Origin: Apostichopus japonicus
Lineage: Eukaryota; Echinodermata; Holothuroidea; Aspidochirotida; Stichopodidae
Direction of reading: 5' to 3'
Assembly: GCF_037975245.1 (NCBI RefSeq)
Contig: NC_092577.1
Location: forward strand, 20,458,898 to 20,522,897
Length of the DNA stretch: 64,000 nucleotides
Shown: positions 21,403 to 33,422 of the stretch, piece by piece
Layout: every line of letters begins with the position of its first letter
How positions within the stretch are numbered: the stretch's first letter is position 1
Position numbers and translations under genes: made by a program
The notes under the pieces: generated by a model
What the model was told of the DNA's origin: nothing
Databases searched by the model: none
Seen by the model: the letters and a program-made list of their open reading frames with translations, nothing else

Positions 21403-24400
21403 GTAAGTGTGAGAGGTATTGGGTATTGAATGAACATATACATGTGCAAGTTTCAGTGTGATCAGTTGTTCTGTGTTTTCACGTTAGCTTAATTTTTCCT
21501 TAAATTTATAGTATGTCTATAATTAACTACTAATATATGTCAATAGACTTAAAAGGGCCTTTGTTCGAATGCGTCCAGCAAGTGCAGAAATTTCAAGTCG
21601 TAATACTTCAGTTGATGATATCATAACTTAATTTAAGGTACAGTATACATGAGTTTGTAGAAGATATCTGTGAGTTCTAGGTAAACAATACAATGAAATA
21701 ATACAATGACAGTTTGCTACCGTAAGTGCACTCTTTCTTGGACTGTGTTATCATACTGTACTTTAAGTTTTAATTGAACATCCGGGAATTATCAACCACA
21801 TTCTAGGATTGATGGATACAAATCACTCTTAAAATGACTCAATGATTTATGTAGAAAATCATTCATAGTGTTAAAATGTTGCAATTTGTTCACCATCAGC
21901 CTTTTTGTTTACAGTACCTCTTATTTTTCTTAATTTGTTTTTAGTAATTTTTCTAAATGTTGTACAGTACCTATTACATTGTTTCTTACAGATTGAAAGC
22001 AGCAATAGACTGGAAGAATCTGGAACTCCAACCGTCACCTTTACTACACAGGATAGACAAAGCAGATCATCAGGTAAGCAAGTGATATCTTTTTTGGTTG
22101 CAACTGTATGATTCACCTATCCATTGCAATTGACCTGAAGCTAGACTAGCAATACTGTCGCCAATATAAGTCATGTAACACTTCTATCGCCGCAGTTCAC
22201 TAACCTAACCATGGCCTAAGAGTCAATGGTCATGATCTGCTTTAAAGAGTCACATAAGATCCAACCATAGACGTCAAGTGGTTCTCTGCCTTTGCAACAG
22301 GATGCACAATATTGTTCCTGTTCTTTTAAGGATCAGGGATATTGCATTAGGCAGGGCATCATGAAGAGACAAGAATATTGGACTCTGGATATAACGTTAA
22401 AGGGTACTGTAGATGCAGTCACCACAATTTGCCTACAGTAGGTATATCCTGGTAACCTAATACATGTACGCTATGTTTCTTTTCTATCATGTCACGTGAC
22501 AATATTTTTATTACTGGATCACTAAATTCATGCAGGATAAATACCTTTCTTTACCTTAAAGATAAACGATAGTGACAATTCGACATTCAAGAAAAGATAA
22601 CATTTTCTTTTAATGATTTTCTGTTTACACATCCGAAAGAATGGAGTCAATTTGATGTCCTGAAGTGTTGTAAAATACCGCTTAAACTTGTAATTTTCTT
22701 GTTCAAATATGGGCATTTTGCGAAAAGCGGTATGGTGATCATGTGGTCTATATCAACCTGTGACGAGACAGAGGGTTTGATGGACAGCTTATGTCCGTTT
22801 ATGACCAGGGTTGAAGGTTACGTGTTGCTGCCGTGCCACATCATGTGCGTGTATGTAGTCTAAAGGTGCCTGCAACTAAAATACAGGGCCCAAATGTTCA
22901 TTTAATCATGTGAAAAGAGGCAAAGCAAAAAGAGGTGGATAAAATTCAAAGTAGGTTATTTTTAGAAACCGTAGCAACGATAGTTATTGTACATTGTACC
23001 GGGCCCTGAAGGGGGGGGGGGGACAACCAAATGGTATCAATCATGAGAAAAGAGACAAGGATAATTCTTTTTGCGGTACACCTACAGTGTTAGACATTTG
23101 GTATCCGAAAATACTAATTGCAGCAACTTTATATTGTACCGGGCCTGTGTAGGCAGCAATCAAAGAAAGGCCCTTCGGCCCACACATTATTCATTTATGT
23201 GAAAATGAGCAGGATAAATCTTTTAGTTGCATTAGACTCCTTGGACATTGGGGTATCCAAAAATACCAATTACAACAACTTTATGATGTAACAGGACCCA
23301 TGCAGACAGCAGCCAGAAAGGGCCTGTGGCCCACACATGATATTTAATCATGTGAAAAGAGAGCAGGATGATTTTTTTATTGGTGCTGGACCCTATGGTT
23401 TTTGGGTATACCCAAAAACCTATGACTGCAAATTTATCCTCTACCATGCCCCAGACAACCCCTCCCCCCCCCAAAAAAAGGCCCATACATTATTTAACCA
23501 TTTGCAAAGACCCAGGGATAATTCTTCTAGTTGCATTGGACCCCTTACCCATTGGAGAAAATCAAAAATTCCCCATGTACAACTTTTATCTGTACAGTGA
23601 CTCAAGCAACAGCCATAAAGGGCCCATGTCCCACATATGATTTCATTATGTTAACAGAGAGCAGGATAAGTCTTTTAGAGGTGTTGGCCTCATTAGTCAT
23701 TGCCGTATTCCAAAATACCAGCGACATTATATTTTCCTGTAACAGGGCCCATGCAGCAACCTTAAAGGCCCAATTGCCCACACAGGAATTAATCATGTTA
23801 AAATAGACAAAAAAATTTAATATTATATTTAAATTGAAATATTTTAATATTAGAAAAATTATTGGGATTAAGCAATAATTCAACAGAAAATTCACCTCAT
23901 TGTCGATTTTAACACATTCATGAAGGATCAGTTTATTATCACTCCTGTTTTATAAGCAACATTTATCGTTGCTTATAGGGTTAAGATTTTTGCTTGCTTG
24001 CTGCAACTCTCTTGCTGAGAGGAAATCTTTGCAGAAACCGATACAGGTGCAGGTGATACAGCCCAAGCTCATTTGGCCAAAATTTCCAAGGCTGCAGAAA
24101 CCGTTGCAAAATTCTGTACATTAATTATCTGTTTGTCATTTATTCTACTGTTATGAAACAGTAGAATGATGTTACCGATGTTACCGAAACACTCCATCGA
24201 GACACCTTACAGGCCTCTTATGTATTTATCTAGGTCATGGATTCAGTTTTCCCACGAGAAGTTTTTAACTATCTTATTGAATCTTGGTACAGGGCCTTTT
24301 CCCAAAATAGATTCCATTATGTCTGTGGAACATTCGAGAAGGTTCTCTCACGTGGTATGGAAGTTTCCATAGAAAGGGGATGGACTTCCAAACTCCCAAC

Positions 24401-27400
24401 CAATCAGGGCAGATCAGTGCCAGCGCACTTATCTTTATATCGTTAAGTTAATACAGGATGGTCAGGTTATTGGCTGCCTACTGATTGTGCGCAGAGGGAT
24501 TTTATAGAAGTAAGGTATAAAAGGAAAAGGGGGCCAAAAGTTTATCACTCCGTCAGCGCTCCGTGATCAGTTCGTCGCTTCGTCATTGCTTCGTTACCAT
24601 TTCATCACTCCTTTTAATTGCTTAATTGACGGAGTCAAGTCAAATCATTGTAATTTAGTTGTATTTGTAAAGAGAATCAACAGAGAAGAAATTATACCGA
24701 ATCACTAATCAAATCCGATCTTGTCAAATTGTTTTTCTGTGAACTCATTGTTTTCTTCCGTTCGAGACATCTCCTGAAGAAGCATAAATACGGCATCAAG
24801 ATATCCCAGTACCTTTCTATCGCGAGTCCCGATATAGTTTTACTATCGGAGGAAGCGGGCTCGTCACAATATTACACTACTGCTATTCAAGGTCATTGCA
24901 TTGTTTGCAAATTCCTAAATTCATATAACTTATGGAGGCACAAAATCAGTATTTTAGTCTCAATTTGTTTATACCTTTCCTGATGTCCTATTTGAAAAAT
25001 TCAAAAAGTATGTTATTTGGTAGCACAGTGGATGTAAGAATTGGAATTTTTTGTTCTGTCTCTATTTTTCTACTTTAAATATAGAATGTTTAATGTTCTG
25101 AAAGTCCTGAAAAGTACCATACTTGAAAAGGAAATTCAAGGAGCTTTCTTAGATTTAGCTGGTGTTTCAGAATAATGTTGGGAGACTTGTATTCCCTTTG
25201 AGCTTGTAAAATACTAGTTATGTAAGTCTTATCTTCATTCCCTTTCTACTTGCAACAAAAGCACTCATGACAGCCTCAACATCAACATCACCTGCTAGAG
25301 TAACAACACCAACAGTACCCGCCAAAGCTTTACAACCAAATACCCCTACTTCAACAGCAACAGCCACAGATACCGCTACCTCGCAGCCAGCTGGACCATC
25401 AACGATGGTGTTAGGTAGGTCTTAAATTTATTTAGAAGACACGGGGGGACTAAGGTACAAGTATGTAAACCAAGGAAATGATGAATGTTTGTCATATTTT
25501 ATTTGAAAGTTTCCCTCGGTTAGACAGCAGTCAACCACCCTATCCCACCCGACCCTCTCCCAAATGGTATTAATATACTGTACCTATGTCGGATTGTGGG
25601 CATCACCCAGCATCAAGTCTCAATATTTTCACAACTGCAAATTTGGGTGCTTGACATATACCCACTGATAGTGTTTTGCTTATATATTGTAATGTAACTG
25701 TCATTATGCCATGAGGGGAGAGCCACATCAGTTACTATTGGTAAACAAGTAAGTTTAACAATCCTAATGAAAGTTTGTTTGGTGTGTGGATGTCTGGTGC
25801 AATTAGCATAATCCTTTTCATTTTGTGGATATGATAAGTGGATAGGGCAGAATAAGTTATTATTTGATGTCAGTTACTCCGCAACAACATCTGATTTTAG
25901 TCACCTTCACTACAAAGTCATTGGAAGTAAGCGTACAAGTAAATGAAGGATGTGGAATGTCCCACTTATTTTAAAATGAAATGACATATATATTGGTAAG
26001 ACACAGTGCACAGTGAATTGCGGGTAACCCCACAATTGAAATAACCGCATACTATAAATAGAGCAGGTGTCATTGAGAACTGTCTCTATAAACAATAGGA
26101 ATCATCTGTTCTTTCGGATACTGTTAGTCATTTTCTGTATTTGACAAAAAATTGAAGTGCTAATTGAGCAAAGACCTACTGCATTAACTAAGTTGGTATA
26201 ATCTATGAAAAAAATATTGACAGTTTAAGCTGTTTATAAAAATACCTTGTAATGACTTTTTTGTGTCGGTTCACCCTAAATTATTGTATGTAAAGTATGC
26301 ACAGTATATATTTGAACAGTGTTGGACAAAGTATGTGGTCTAGCACCGTGTTGTTTGTTTGAGTTCTTGATTTAAGTATGCCATTTTTTCTCTTGAAAAA
26401 TTATGTAACAGACAAAGTTGCAGTACATGTAGACTCAATCCAACTTTCGTAAATCACTTCATTTCTTAGTAACATACTGCCTGGTGAATGCATTATATAG
26501 AAATAGTTTCCAGTTCATCAAATTGTCTCTACTTATTTCATAGATGCCGCTGCTGACGATGAGTTACCAGATTTTGACTTGCAGTTTAATGTCATGTATG
26601 GTAAATATATTCATACCTCATTTTCAAAATCTCCATCATTATCACATATAATCAACTTCTACCTCATTATTTGTACACATATAAATGGTAACAGAGAGCA
26701 GATGTGTATGCACAAATATATTGAGAAGGGTACTATTACATACAGTTCTCATACTTGGTATGTAGATACCGCATTTTCATAAGAAAAACTCTCTTGACTT
26801 TGATGGCAGTTTAAGGTTATCTAAGGTCACCAGTGGTCAAACTTTCAAAACCTTGTGAACACAATATCTCAAGATAAGCATGGATACTTTTCATATGTAG
26901 CATGTGGTTGTGTTGCATTAAGTAGGAGAACCCCATCATTTCTTTGTGAAGGCCAAAGGTCATCAGAGGTCAGACTGTTAAAAAATCTGGCAAAAAATCT
27001 GCCCTACAATTACCTTACTGTAATGTAACCCAATGCCTTTCTTGCATTCTGGTTGTTCCTCCAAGAAGGTTGAACTTTAAAATTAGTATTGTATTTATAT
27101 TGCCCTTACTAGGTGAGTAGATGACTCATGATGTTTTCATGGAGGTAGGGATGCACTTGATATCTGGTCCGGCTGGAATATGTGACCAGATAGTAAACAA
27201 TATCCATGTCTGGGTCCGGCTAGATCTTCCATGAAATACGATCGAATCTTTCACAGATTCTGGGCAGAATTAGTTCTTAGAAGGTGGTGGTACTGTAGTT
27301 TCATAAATACATGTAACATCTTTCCCCATTGTTTTTTTTTTAAATGTCTATTACATAATAACAGATTGTCCAAGTTATGGTAGGTTAGGTGTTCATTTCA

Positions 27401-30400
27401 CTTTTAATGTAACTTGATTGTGGTTTCTTAAAATTTAGACAAGTTAAAAATTATTCACATCTAAAATAACCAGAATTGACAGTGAAGGCAATTTAAAAGT
27501 TAGTCTATCCCCAGTTATCACACACAGAAAAGTATTAGAATGTTGTTGTTGATTAATCATTTGAACGGATGAACAGCCACATTGATGTCACTGAAAACAA
27601 CCATTCAGAACATGTTTCCATTAAAATACTCAAGCAAAGTAATTTATTTTGCTGTTGTTCAAAAGCCTGAAATGTGATTTGGAAGATTTTTACATCTTTT
27701 CAGCATGAAATTTGACATTTTGCTTTGGAAGCAAGTAATGTTCTGGATTTTTCAAGACCCTACATACACAGTTATCACACCAAAAAAGCTTCATTGATTT
27801 TCCAGTGCCTCATTTTGTGTGATTCTTTTTGGAGATAAAGCTGAGGTACAACAAATTTTATAATATGAATATCCACCAAAGTAAGCTGGGAGCAAAATGC
27901 ATGCACTGACAGGGTCTCCACACAGTAGAAAAAAAAGGTAAAGTCTGGAATTTTTGTACGATCTTCAAAGTCCATGAATTGTGTAATACAGGTCTGGAAA
28001 AATTGCCATATGGTCTTGAAAATTAAAAACTTACACTTACGGTATGTGTGTCCAGTGTCCACAGTGTGTAAATGCATTAAATGAAGTTTGCAGTTTTACT
28101 TCTCCCAACATAATTCTTTCTTATTCAGTCTTAAAAATGGCCATCTTGGTCTTGATAAAGTCTTCAATTTCAGTATCTCGAAAGTGTGGGATCCCTGTAA
28201 AGAACTTTACTGCTAGGATTTTACCATACATAATGAGCAGTTTTTTTTTTGGTTAACATCCACTTGATACAGATCCTCCTCCTAAAAGTGGAACAAATGA
28301 GATGGAACAGGACGTAAAGCAAGGTACAGACAGATTAAAAGTTTTTCACTGAGTTTGGCTTTTGATTACAGTGGCAAGATTTGGTATCATAACAATCTGT
28401 ATCTGAGTACAGGCCGAAGTATGTAGGTATTTGAGCAGATTATGGAGAGGTTTTCCTATGTGTTGTGTACAAATAGACTGCTGTTCTTGTGTGAAAGGTC
28501 ATGATAGGTCAAGGCAGGTTAGAGCGCAATTCACAATAAATTGTCTCAGTCTATTGAAAAAGAAGCTATAATCAAGTATGTATTTTATAAACATACTTGA
28601 GCCATTTGATCTGGGTGTATCATATATATGTACTGATGGATCTGCTACTGAGGCCAGCTACTACTAGAATTTTCTATGCATCCCAGTATATTGACCTTAC
28701 ATATGAACTGTATGAAACAGATAACTACTGCTGTTCACAAAATAGATGCAGTACCAAGTGATGAACTGTGGATGGCCTAAAAATAACACGAAAAGAGGAT
28801 TTAACATCTGACTTCATAGCTCCGTTGGCAAAGCAAGCATAGAAAGTGGGAGGTCCCGAGTTTGAAATATATTACAGTCATTTTACTTTTACCACGTCCA
28901 TACTTTTGGTGTTATGTACCGTATATGTAGCATAACATATACCTAACAATAAACACAGTGTAGCAGTGTAACTCCTAAAGTCTGTTACACACTGCCAAAC
29001 CTAAAGTAACACATCTCAATTCAACAGTCACATGCATGATAGCAGTGTGCATGTCTTTACTATGGAGACCACCTCAGTGAAGCCTGTATTAAGTGACATT
29101 ATACATGCCATAAAATATGTTCATTCTGCTCGTCTGAGAGATTGCCATTTTACTGTGGTTTTAGCAATGAGCAGTGTTTTGTATATTATCCAGTCAGGAT
29201 ACTTGAATGTACTGTATGTATGTTACTTTTCAAATGAGGAAAAACTATGGAAGAAAACCATGTAAGTAGCTCAGAAAGTCAACTACATGCATAAAAGTCA
29301 GTTACAGGTTTGGCAGCAGCCAGTCACATTCGTATGATCATTGGATTTGACAGAAAGTAGGTCAGGATAAGAAAATCATGAATCTGAAGGTTATATTGAG
29401 TTTACATCTTGTCGAATAGGGCTGGCTCATTTTTCAGTGATTGCATTGTAATTTATGTATGGTTTTTTGTAATCTTTGCACCTTTTTTAGAGTTGAACAT
29501 GAGTCTGTCCGGAGAAGTGGAGGTCACAATTAAGCGTGAAGAGGTGGTTGACTGTCTCTTTAACATTCACACTAATCCTGAGATTTGTAAACAAAAGATG
29601 AAAGTTTGCTTCAAAGGGGAGTCTGGAGATGATTTCGGTGGCCTTACAAAGGAGGCTCTCACCCTTTTCTGGAACAACGTAACAATGGAATTCTTCACTG
29701 GTGAACATATCACTGTACCTGGCCTGCCACTTCACCGCCTTTGCAAAGAGGAGTGGAAGTTCCGATCGCTTGGCAGGATTTTGACTCATACTGTTGCATT
29801 AACAGGTGCATTACCCTGTCGACTTTCCCAGTCAGGAATTATTGCTATGGTGTTTGACAGTGGTGTAAATCCAGAGTATCTCTGGAAGGACTTCCTCATG
29901 TTTGTTTTACCTGCAGAAAATGTTTTAATTTACAAGGCTTTAAATGACTTTGCCCCACTGACACCTACCTTGTTGGATCGCCTTACTACATTTTCAGTGT
30001 AAATGGCTTACTTGAAGTCCTAAAAAGAGATAATATAAGAGACCAACTTTTGGCAATTGCAACAGAGAAGCTGGTCAAGTCTCCAAGCCGTTTCTACTCT
30101 CTGATGAGGGAAGGCATTCCAGAAGCACACCTCGGTCTGTTCTGGCGTCATCTTTCTCTGGAACACGTGTCGTACATAATGGACTCACAGAGACCTACTC
30201 CATCAAGAGTTGTAGAAGCTCTTCGTACCGCTGATGACTTGAGACCTCAAGAAGAGTGTGTATTATATTTCTTAACGGAGTATATACGATCACTTGACAC
30301 TGATGATCTTGTTAACTTTTTACTGTTTGCAACTGCATCAATGCACCTGCCAGAAGGAGGAATAACAGTGTCCTTTCTTGCCACCTCAGGACTGCTGCGC

Positions 30401-30625
30401 AGGCCAGTGGCACATACTTGCTCCAACACACTGGAAATCAGCACAGCATACAACAGCAGCCAAGAATTTAAACGGGAAATGAATTTGTATTTAAGAGTAT
30501 TCCTACCAATACACACTTACATAAACAGTCTCCCTTTCCGTATTTCTTTGTTTATGTACGTGTTGACTTTTTTATTACATGTAATTCAGGGATGCCATGC
30601 ACTAGCCACCACCTGCAGTTTTTAA
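21166..30625 (+). CDS. G2E3-like HECT-domain ubiquitin ligase gene (multi-exon)
   Basis: Six exons can be chained: 21166-21402, 21992-22073, 25262-25414, 26544-26600, 28273-28323 and 29491 to about 30516-30625. Every junction has AG/GT borders and the phases agree (0, then 1, 1, 1, 1). The product has a conserved N-terminal module (FKFGRCDKGKK ... VRELEKAVGRGKLLVIP), a Ser/Thr/Pro linker, a short acidic segment (AADDELPDFDL) and a C-terminal HECT domain with the catalytic Cys at 30419-30421 (AHTCSNTLEIS). HECT ligases pass ubiquitin from an E2 to substrates through this Cys. The layout resembles the multi-copy G2E3-like genes of fish and marine invertebrates. Two apparent frame breaks (about 21240-21265 and 29991-30004) mean it is a recent pseudogene or carries sequence errors. 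The first exon and 3' end are not determined. Confidence 0.75.
21992..22073 (+). CDS. HECT gene exon: linker
   Basis: Acceptor GTTTCTTACAG, donor TCAG|GTAAGC. It enters in phase 0 and leaves in phase 1, giving IESSNRLEESGTPTVTFTT followed by a Ser-rich end. No domain, probably a disordered linker. Confidence 0.6.
22880..23820. repeat. Diverged tandem repeat, ~120-160 bp unit, about 6 copies
   Basis: Each unit repeats the same order: a GGGCCC-type motif, CATG CAG-CAGC, AAAGGGCC, CACACATGAT, TTAATCATGTGAAAAGAG, CAGGAT, TTTTAGTTG, GGACC/CATTGG, then a TATCC-AAAATACCAAT block. Copies differ by many substitutions and indels. No coding signal; it lies within an intron of the HECT gene. Confidence 0.75.
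24516..24524 (+). promoter_or_regulatory. Candidate TATA box
   Basis: TATAAAAGG lies in a purine-rich setting (AAGGTATAAAAGGAAAAGGGGGCC). About 30 bp downstream is a CCGT/CGTCA-rich stretch. It could be an alternative promoter of the HECT gene or the promoter of an unrecognised LTR. No supporting coding exon starts immediately after it. Confidence 0.3.
25262..25414 (+). CDS. HECT gene exon: Thr/Ser/Pro/Ala-rich linker
   Basis: Acceptor CTTGCAACAAAAG, donor GTTAG|GTAGGT, phase 1 in and out. About 51 residues, dominated by Thr, Ser, Ala and Pro (e.g. TASTSTSPARVTTPTVPAK, QPNTPTSTATATDTATSQPA). Likely a disordered spacer; no domain. Confidence 0.65.
26544..26600 (+). CDS. HECT gene exon: short acidic segment
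   Basis: Acceptor TTATTTCATAG, donor GTATG|GTAAAT, phase 1 in and out. Encodes DAAADDELPDFDLQFNVMYG when joined to the previous G. Acidic and hydrophobic residues alternate, as in short interaction motifs. No known domain. Confidence 0.65.
26801..26965. repeat. Dispersed repeat with AGGTCA motifs
   Basis: Related to 7.64-7.80, 32.74-32.95, 34.48-34.58 and 37.49-37.62 kb. Shared strings include AAAGGTCATCAGAGGTCA-like half-sites, CAAAACCTTGTGAACACAATATCTCAAG and a GGGAACC/CATCATTT block. It lies in an intron. Confidence 0.6.
27148..27246. mobile_element. hAT-like terminal fragment
   Basis: TAGGGATGCAC followed by GATATCTGGTCCGGC resembles the left terminus of the hAT element at 54118 (TAGGGATGCACCGGATATCC). 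A second TCCGGC occurs near 27218. No matching right end was found. Confidence 0.5.
28273..28323 (+). CDS. HECT gene exon: short linker
   Basis: Acceptor CACTTGATACAG, donor AGCAAG|GTACAG, phase 1 in and out. Encodes DPPPKSGTNEMEQDVKQ plus the split Gly/Glu codon. It joins exactly in phase to the HECT exon at 29491. Confidence 0.65.
28811..28880 (+). mobile_element. Candidate tRNA-derived SINE head
   Basis: An A-box-like TAGCTCCGTTGG (28818-28829) is followed about 30 bp later by GGTCCCGAGTTTGAAAT, a decayed B box (28852-28868). The order and spacing fit an internal RNA polymerase III promoter of a tRNA-derived SINE. The acceptor-stem fold is not convincing, so a functional tRNA is unlikely. 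Confidence 0.4.
29491..30625 (+). CDS. HECT domain exon with catalytic cysteine
   Basis: Acceptor CACCTTTTTTAG. The first part (to 30002) reads VCFKGESGDDFGGLTKEALTL, the canonical start of a HECT N-lobe, then WKFRSLGRILTHTVALTGALP and FLMFVLPAENVLIYKALNDF. A one-base loss (or two-base gain) near 29991-30004 shifts the frame. The second part resumes with NGLLEVLKRDNIRDQLLAIA and carries the C-lobe: FATASMHLPEGG, then AHTCSNTLEIS with the ubiquitin-accepting Cys at 30419-30421, and YNSSQEFKREMNLYL. Past about 30516 the reading (LRVFLPIHTYINS...) no longer looks like HECT, so a donor (AGA|GTATTC) or an abnormal tail is possible. The match in domain order, spacing and Cys box is strong despite the break. 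Confidence 0.8.
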
Positions 30626-31948
30626 TGTTTCCTACATTCCATCCATTTCTGGCAACTATTTTTGCATAGACTATTTTCATACTTTGACATTTTGTAGTAG
30701 CCATTTCTTTAAATTTTAGATTCACTTGTAGACGTCAATTCTTGCCCTGTTGTTTATTGATACATGTGTATTATAAAGTAAATGCTTAAAGGGTGCCAAA
30801 TAAGTCTAAATGCTTTTTTTTTCACAAAGATGCAGAGGGGTTCCAAGTGACATTTCAAGATTACATTTTCTTAAATCAATTTCACATTAATATATTAGTG
30901 TTTTATTCTTCCCAATTATTGATAAGTATCTGGTCTTTCCCTATCGTTTTTCTGTTTAGATCTAAGGACAATTTAACATAGCTTCCGTTTAAGAATAATG
31001 TGCTTACAACTCAAATAGACAGGTGCAACTCACAAATTTGCTGAATTAAAAAAAAAAAGGTCTCAACAAAAGACAAGTTGCAAACTTGGTGACCTGATGT
31101 AGATGAGCTATGTAATGACCCAAGAAGTCATTAACATCTACCTGGTAGTAAAGCCTCTCCTTTTTCAGCTTCAGTTTATGTTTGTAATGTCACTTTAGGT
31201 ATTAGCACGTATGTTATGAGAAATCTTATACATCTTCTGTACTTTTTTATCAATTACCATTCCTCTTTTATTTTAGTGCTGTTCCATTTAACTGCAAGGA
31301 TCACTATCATAGTCAAGGTAATCTCTATAACAAAGATTCTTGTATAAACATTAATTATATTTCAGTAAGAACATTGTTTTCATAATGAGATGGACACAGA
31401 CAGCTGTTATCACAGAGCAATCATATATTCGACCAACACAGTGATAGTGTTGACTTGCCAAAATATTGAAGTATGATCGGTGCATATGAGGCTCACATTA
31501 GCCTTATGAAAGTCACTATTAAGTACCTTAATCCATCAAAAATAAGAACAAGCAAAACTACGCACATAATTTCAGCAAATGTATTCTGCCTTACTCATGA
31601 TTTTCAGCTTTGCCTTTCTAATTTATGAATTTCACATATTATGTAAAGTATCAGCAGTGATGTAATATCCTTTTTTGGTAAGTTTGTGTGCTATGGGTGT
31701 TTTGTTGCCTTTATAATAAATTTTGTTTATCTTTCTCATCATATATCGTGCAGGTTTGCAAATCATTTTAGTGAAATTTTTTGTATTTGATTGAAGAGAG
31801 CAAACCAATAACTCAGAATTTCAGAAACACTACTTAAACTGGCTGTCTGCTTAACAAGTTACATTCACTTCACCTTTCCACTGGTGTTGTAAAACATCAC
31901 AAAGGATGTTTAGGAAGGGTAAAACAAGAACTTTGACAGGATCAGCTG
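30626..31948. other. Unassigned DNA
   Basis: No gene recognised; possibly 3'UTR and intergenic sequence of the HECT gene. Confidence 0.35.
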
Positions 31949-31969
31949 ATGTTTCACACTTTAGTAAGG

Positions 31970-32145
31970 GCGACTGCTTATGTCATTTTAAAGAGTTTCA
32001 ACAAGATCATCCCTGAATTTAACACCATTACATTTCCATCATCAAAGTCATTGACTACACCTTATGTTTCTGGTATGTGCATAACAGATTATTCACATCT
32101 TTTAGATTGCCTCTCCTTAAAATACTCAGATAGTAGTTATGAATA
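31970..32145 (+). CDS. Candidate exon of unknown gene
   Basis: An open stretch ends at a strong donor (TATG|GTAAGT). It encodes IPEFNTITFPSSKSLTTPYV then DCLSLKYSDSSYEYG. The composition is protein-like, but no family is recognised and the acceptor is uncertain (CACACTTTAG at 31953-31962 is one option). It could belong to the SAMD3-like gene downstream. Confidence 0.3.
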
Positions 32146-32229
32146 TGGTAAGTGCCAAATGAATGACTTGTATGTATTTGCACTAGTCCTCATTTTATTT
32201 GTTCAACATGAATGTAGTTCATACTTCAT

Positions 32230-32526
32230 GCTTTTTACGTGCAAAGAAACGGACACGAACCAAAGGTCAACAAAACCAAAAACAATCCCAGTCTGTTTAA
32301 CAACCACCAAAAACCCAACTGAAAACCCACCAACAGAAATCTCTCACTAACCCACAAATGTATAAAATATAGCGTTCAACGTGACGCGAAAAGGACACGG
32401 ACCCAAAGGCCAACAGAACCAAAACAATAAAGCTCCACAAACCAGCCCCAAAAAGCCAACACCAAGCCACAAACAGAAAACCCCCAACCCACATTATGTA
32501 AGGACCACACAAACCCCGCACATAAC
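32230..32526 (-). mobile_element. LINE 3'UTR fragment (297 bp) with target duplication
   Basis: The left edge GCTTTTTACGTGC is the LINE 3' terminus in reverse. The body matches 1663-1960. Flanked by TTCATACTTCAT at 32218-32229 and 32527-32538, a 12 bp duplication. It is a severely 5'-truncated insertion of the same subfamily as the 1663 copy. Confidence 0.85.
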
Positions 32527-32734
32527 TTCATACTTCATACTGCCGTAGATTTCCACGACCCTTAAAAACCAAAACACAACAAAAGTCAAATGACTTTGCA
32601 ACATCCCATATTATTGCTGACCAGAAGTGCACAGGTATTGGAATATTCATTAATGCATGCTTCTACATACAGTATAAGGTTGAAGTTCAAACCATATTTT
32701 TATTTCTAATTGATTGAAGGAAACTTAACCTCTA

Positions 32735-32955
32735 TGCAAAACAATAGCGATCAGCTACTTACCAAGGGCTACATATATACAAATTTTCACTTCTTGAGAT
32801 CTGGTGTTTACAAGGTTTTGAGAGTTTTCACTCTTGACCTTGAATGACCTCCATGAAAAACAATAGGGATCATCTACTCAGCAAGGGCTGTCTATAATGC
32901 AAGTTTGAAGTTCAAGCAACTTTCCCTTCTTGAGATGGAGTGTTTACAAGCCACA
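32735..32955. repeat. Dispersed repeat with AGGTCA motifs (second copy)
   Basis: Two tandem half-copies: ...ATCTGGTGTTTACAAGGTTTTGAGAGTTTTCAC / TTGACCTTGAATGACC ... then TTCCCTTCTTGAGATGGAGTGTTTACAAG. Same family as 7.64-7.80 kb. Confidence 0.6.
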
Positions 32956-33422
32956 AAGTAAAGTGAATTACAGCAGTACCAACATCTGTTATGCAAATAA
33001 GCTTTACATTTGGAAAAATATGAGAAATAGCCTTTAATGAAAACAATGATTTTAGGAAAAGGATTAATTTTCCAGAGGACCTTGAACAGCTCAGGAAAAG
33101 TAGATATTTCCATTAAGTTAACATTGTTTTTATATGTGTAACATAAGTCAGAGATATTCAGTGACTTTGTGTTACATGCCTAGCTTTCTCTGAAGATGAT
33201 GTTGAATGCAGTTAACCTAAATACCTGTGAAAAAATTGAAAGGTTTTAAAACCGATGAAGATAAAACATTAGTTAGCTAATCATGCAAAATTCATAGACG
33301 TTAAGGAAATTTCCTCAAGTTGCAAATTTTGCCATCACTGTCTTATAGTCGGCTCTACAACGCCATCACCATCTCATAGATTCCTTCGGCAAGGATTTAA
33401 AAATACAAAACATATTTTCAGC

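Larger units (their letters stand above)
22074..25261. other. Intron-sized gap with local repeats
   Basis: No further exon found. It contains the 22.88-23.82 kb tandem repeats, a 10 bp perfect stem (TTCTACTGTT/AACAGTAGAA, 24143-24166) and a TATA-like box at 24516, described separately. Confidence 0.5.

Noticed and set aside
24168-24720. LTR with internal TATA box
   Set aside because: A good TATAAAAGG is present, but no TG...CA boundary pair with a target duplication was found.
28811-28880. Functional tRNA gene
   Set aside because: Box A is fair but box B is degenerate and no acceptor stem pairs; kept only as a SINE candidate.
32073-32105. 33 bp GT-AG intron in the 31970-32145 candidate exon
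   Set aside because: Too short for a spliceosomal intron, and it is a multiple of three without a stop, so it is read through.
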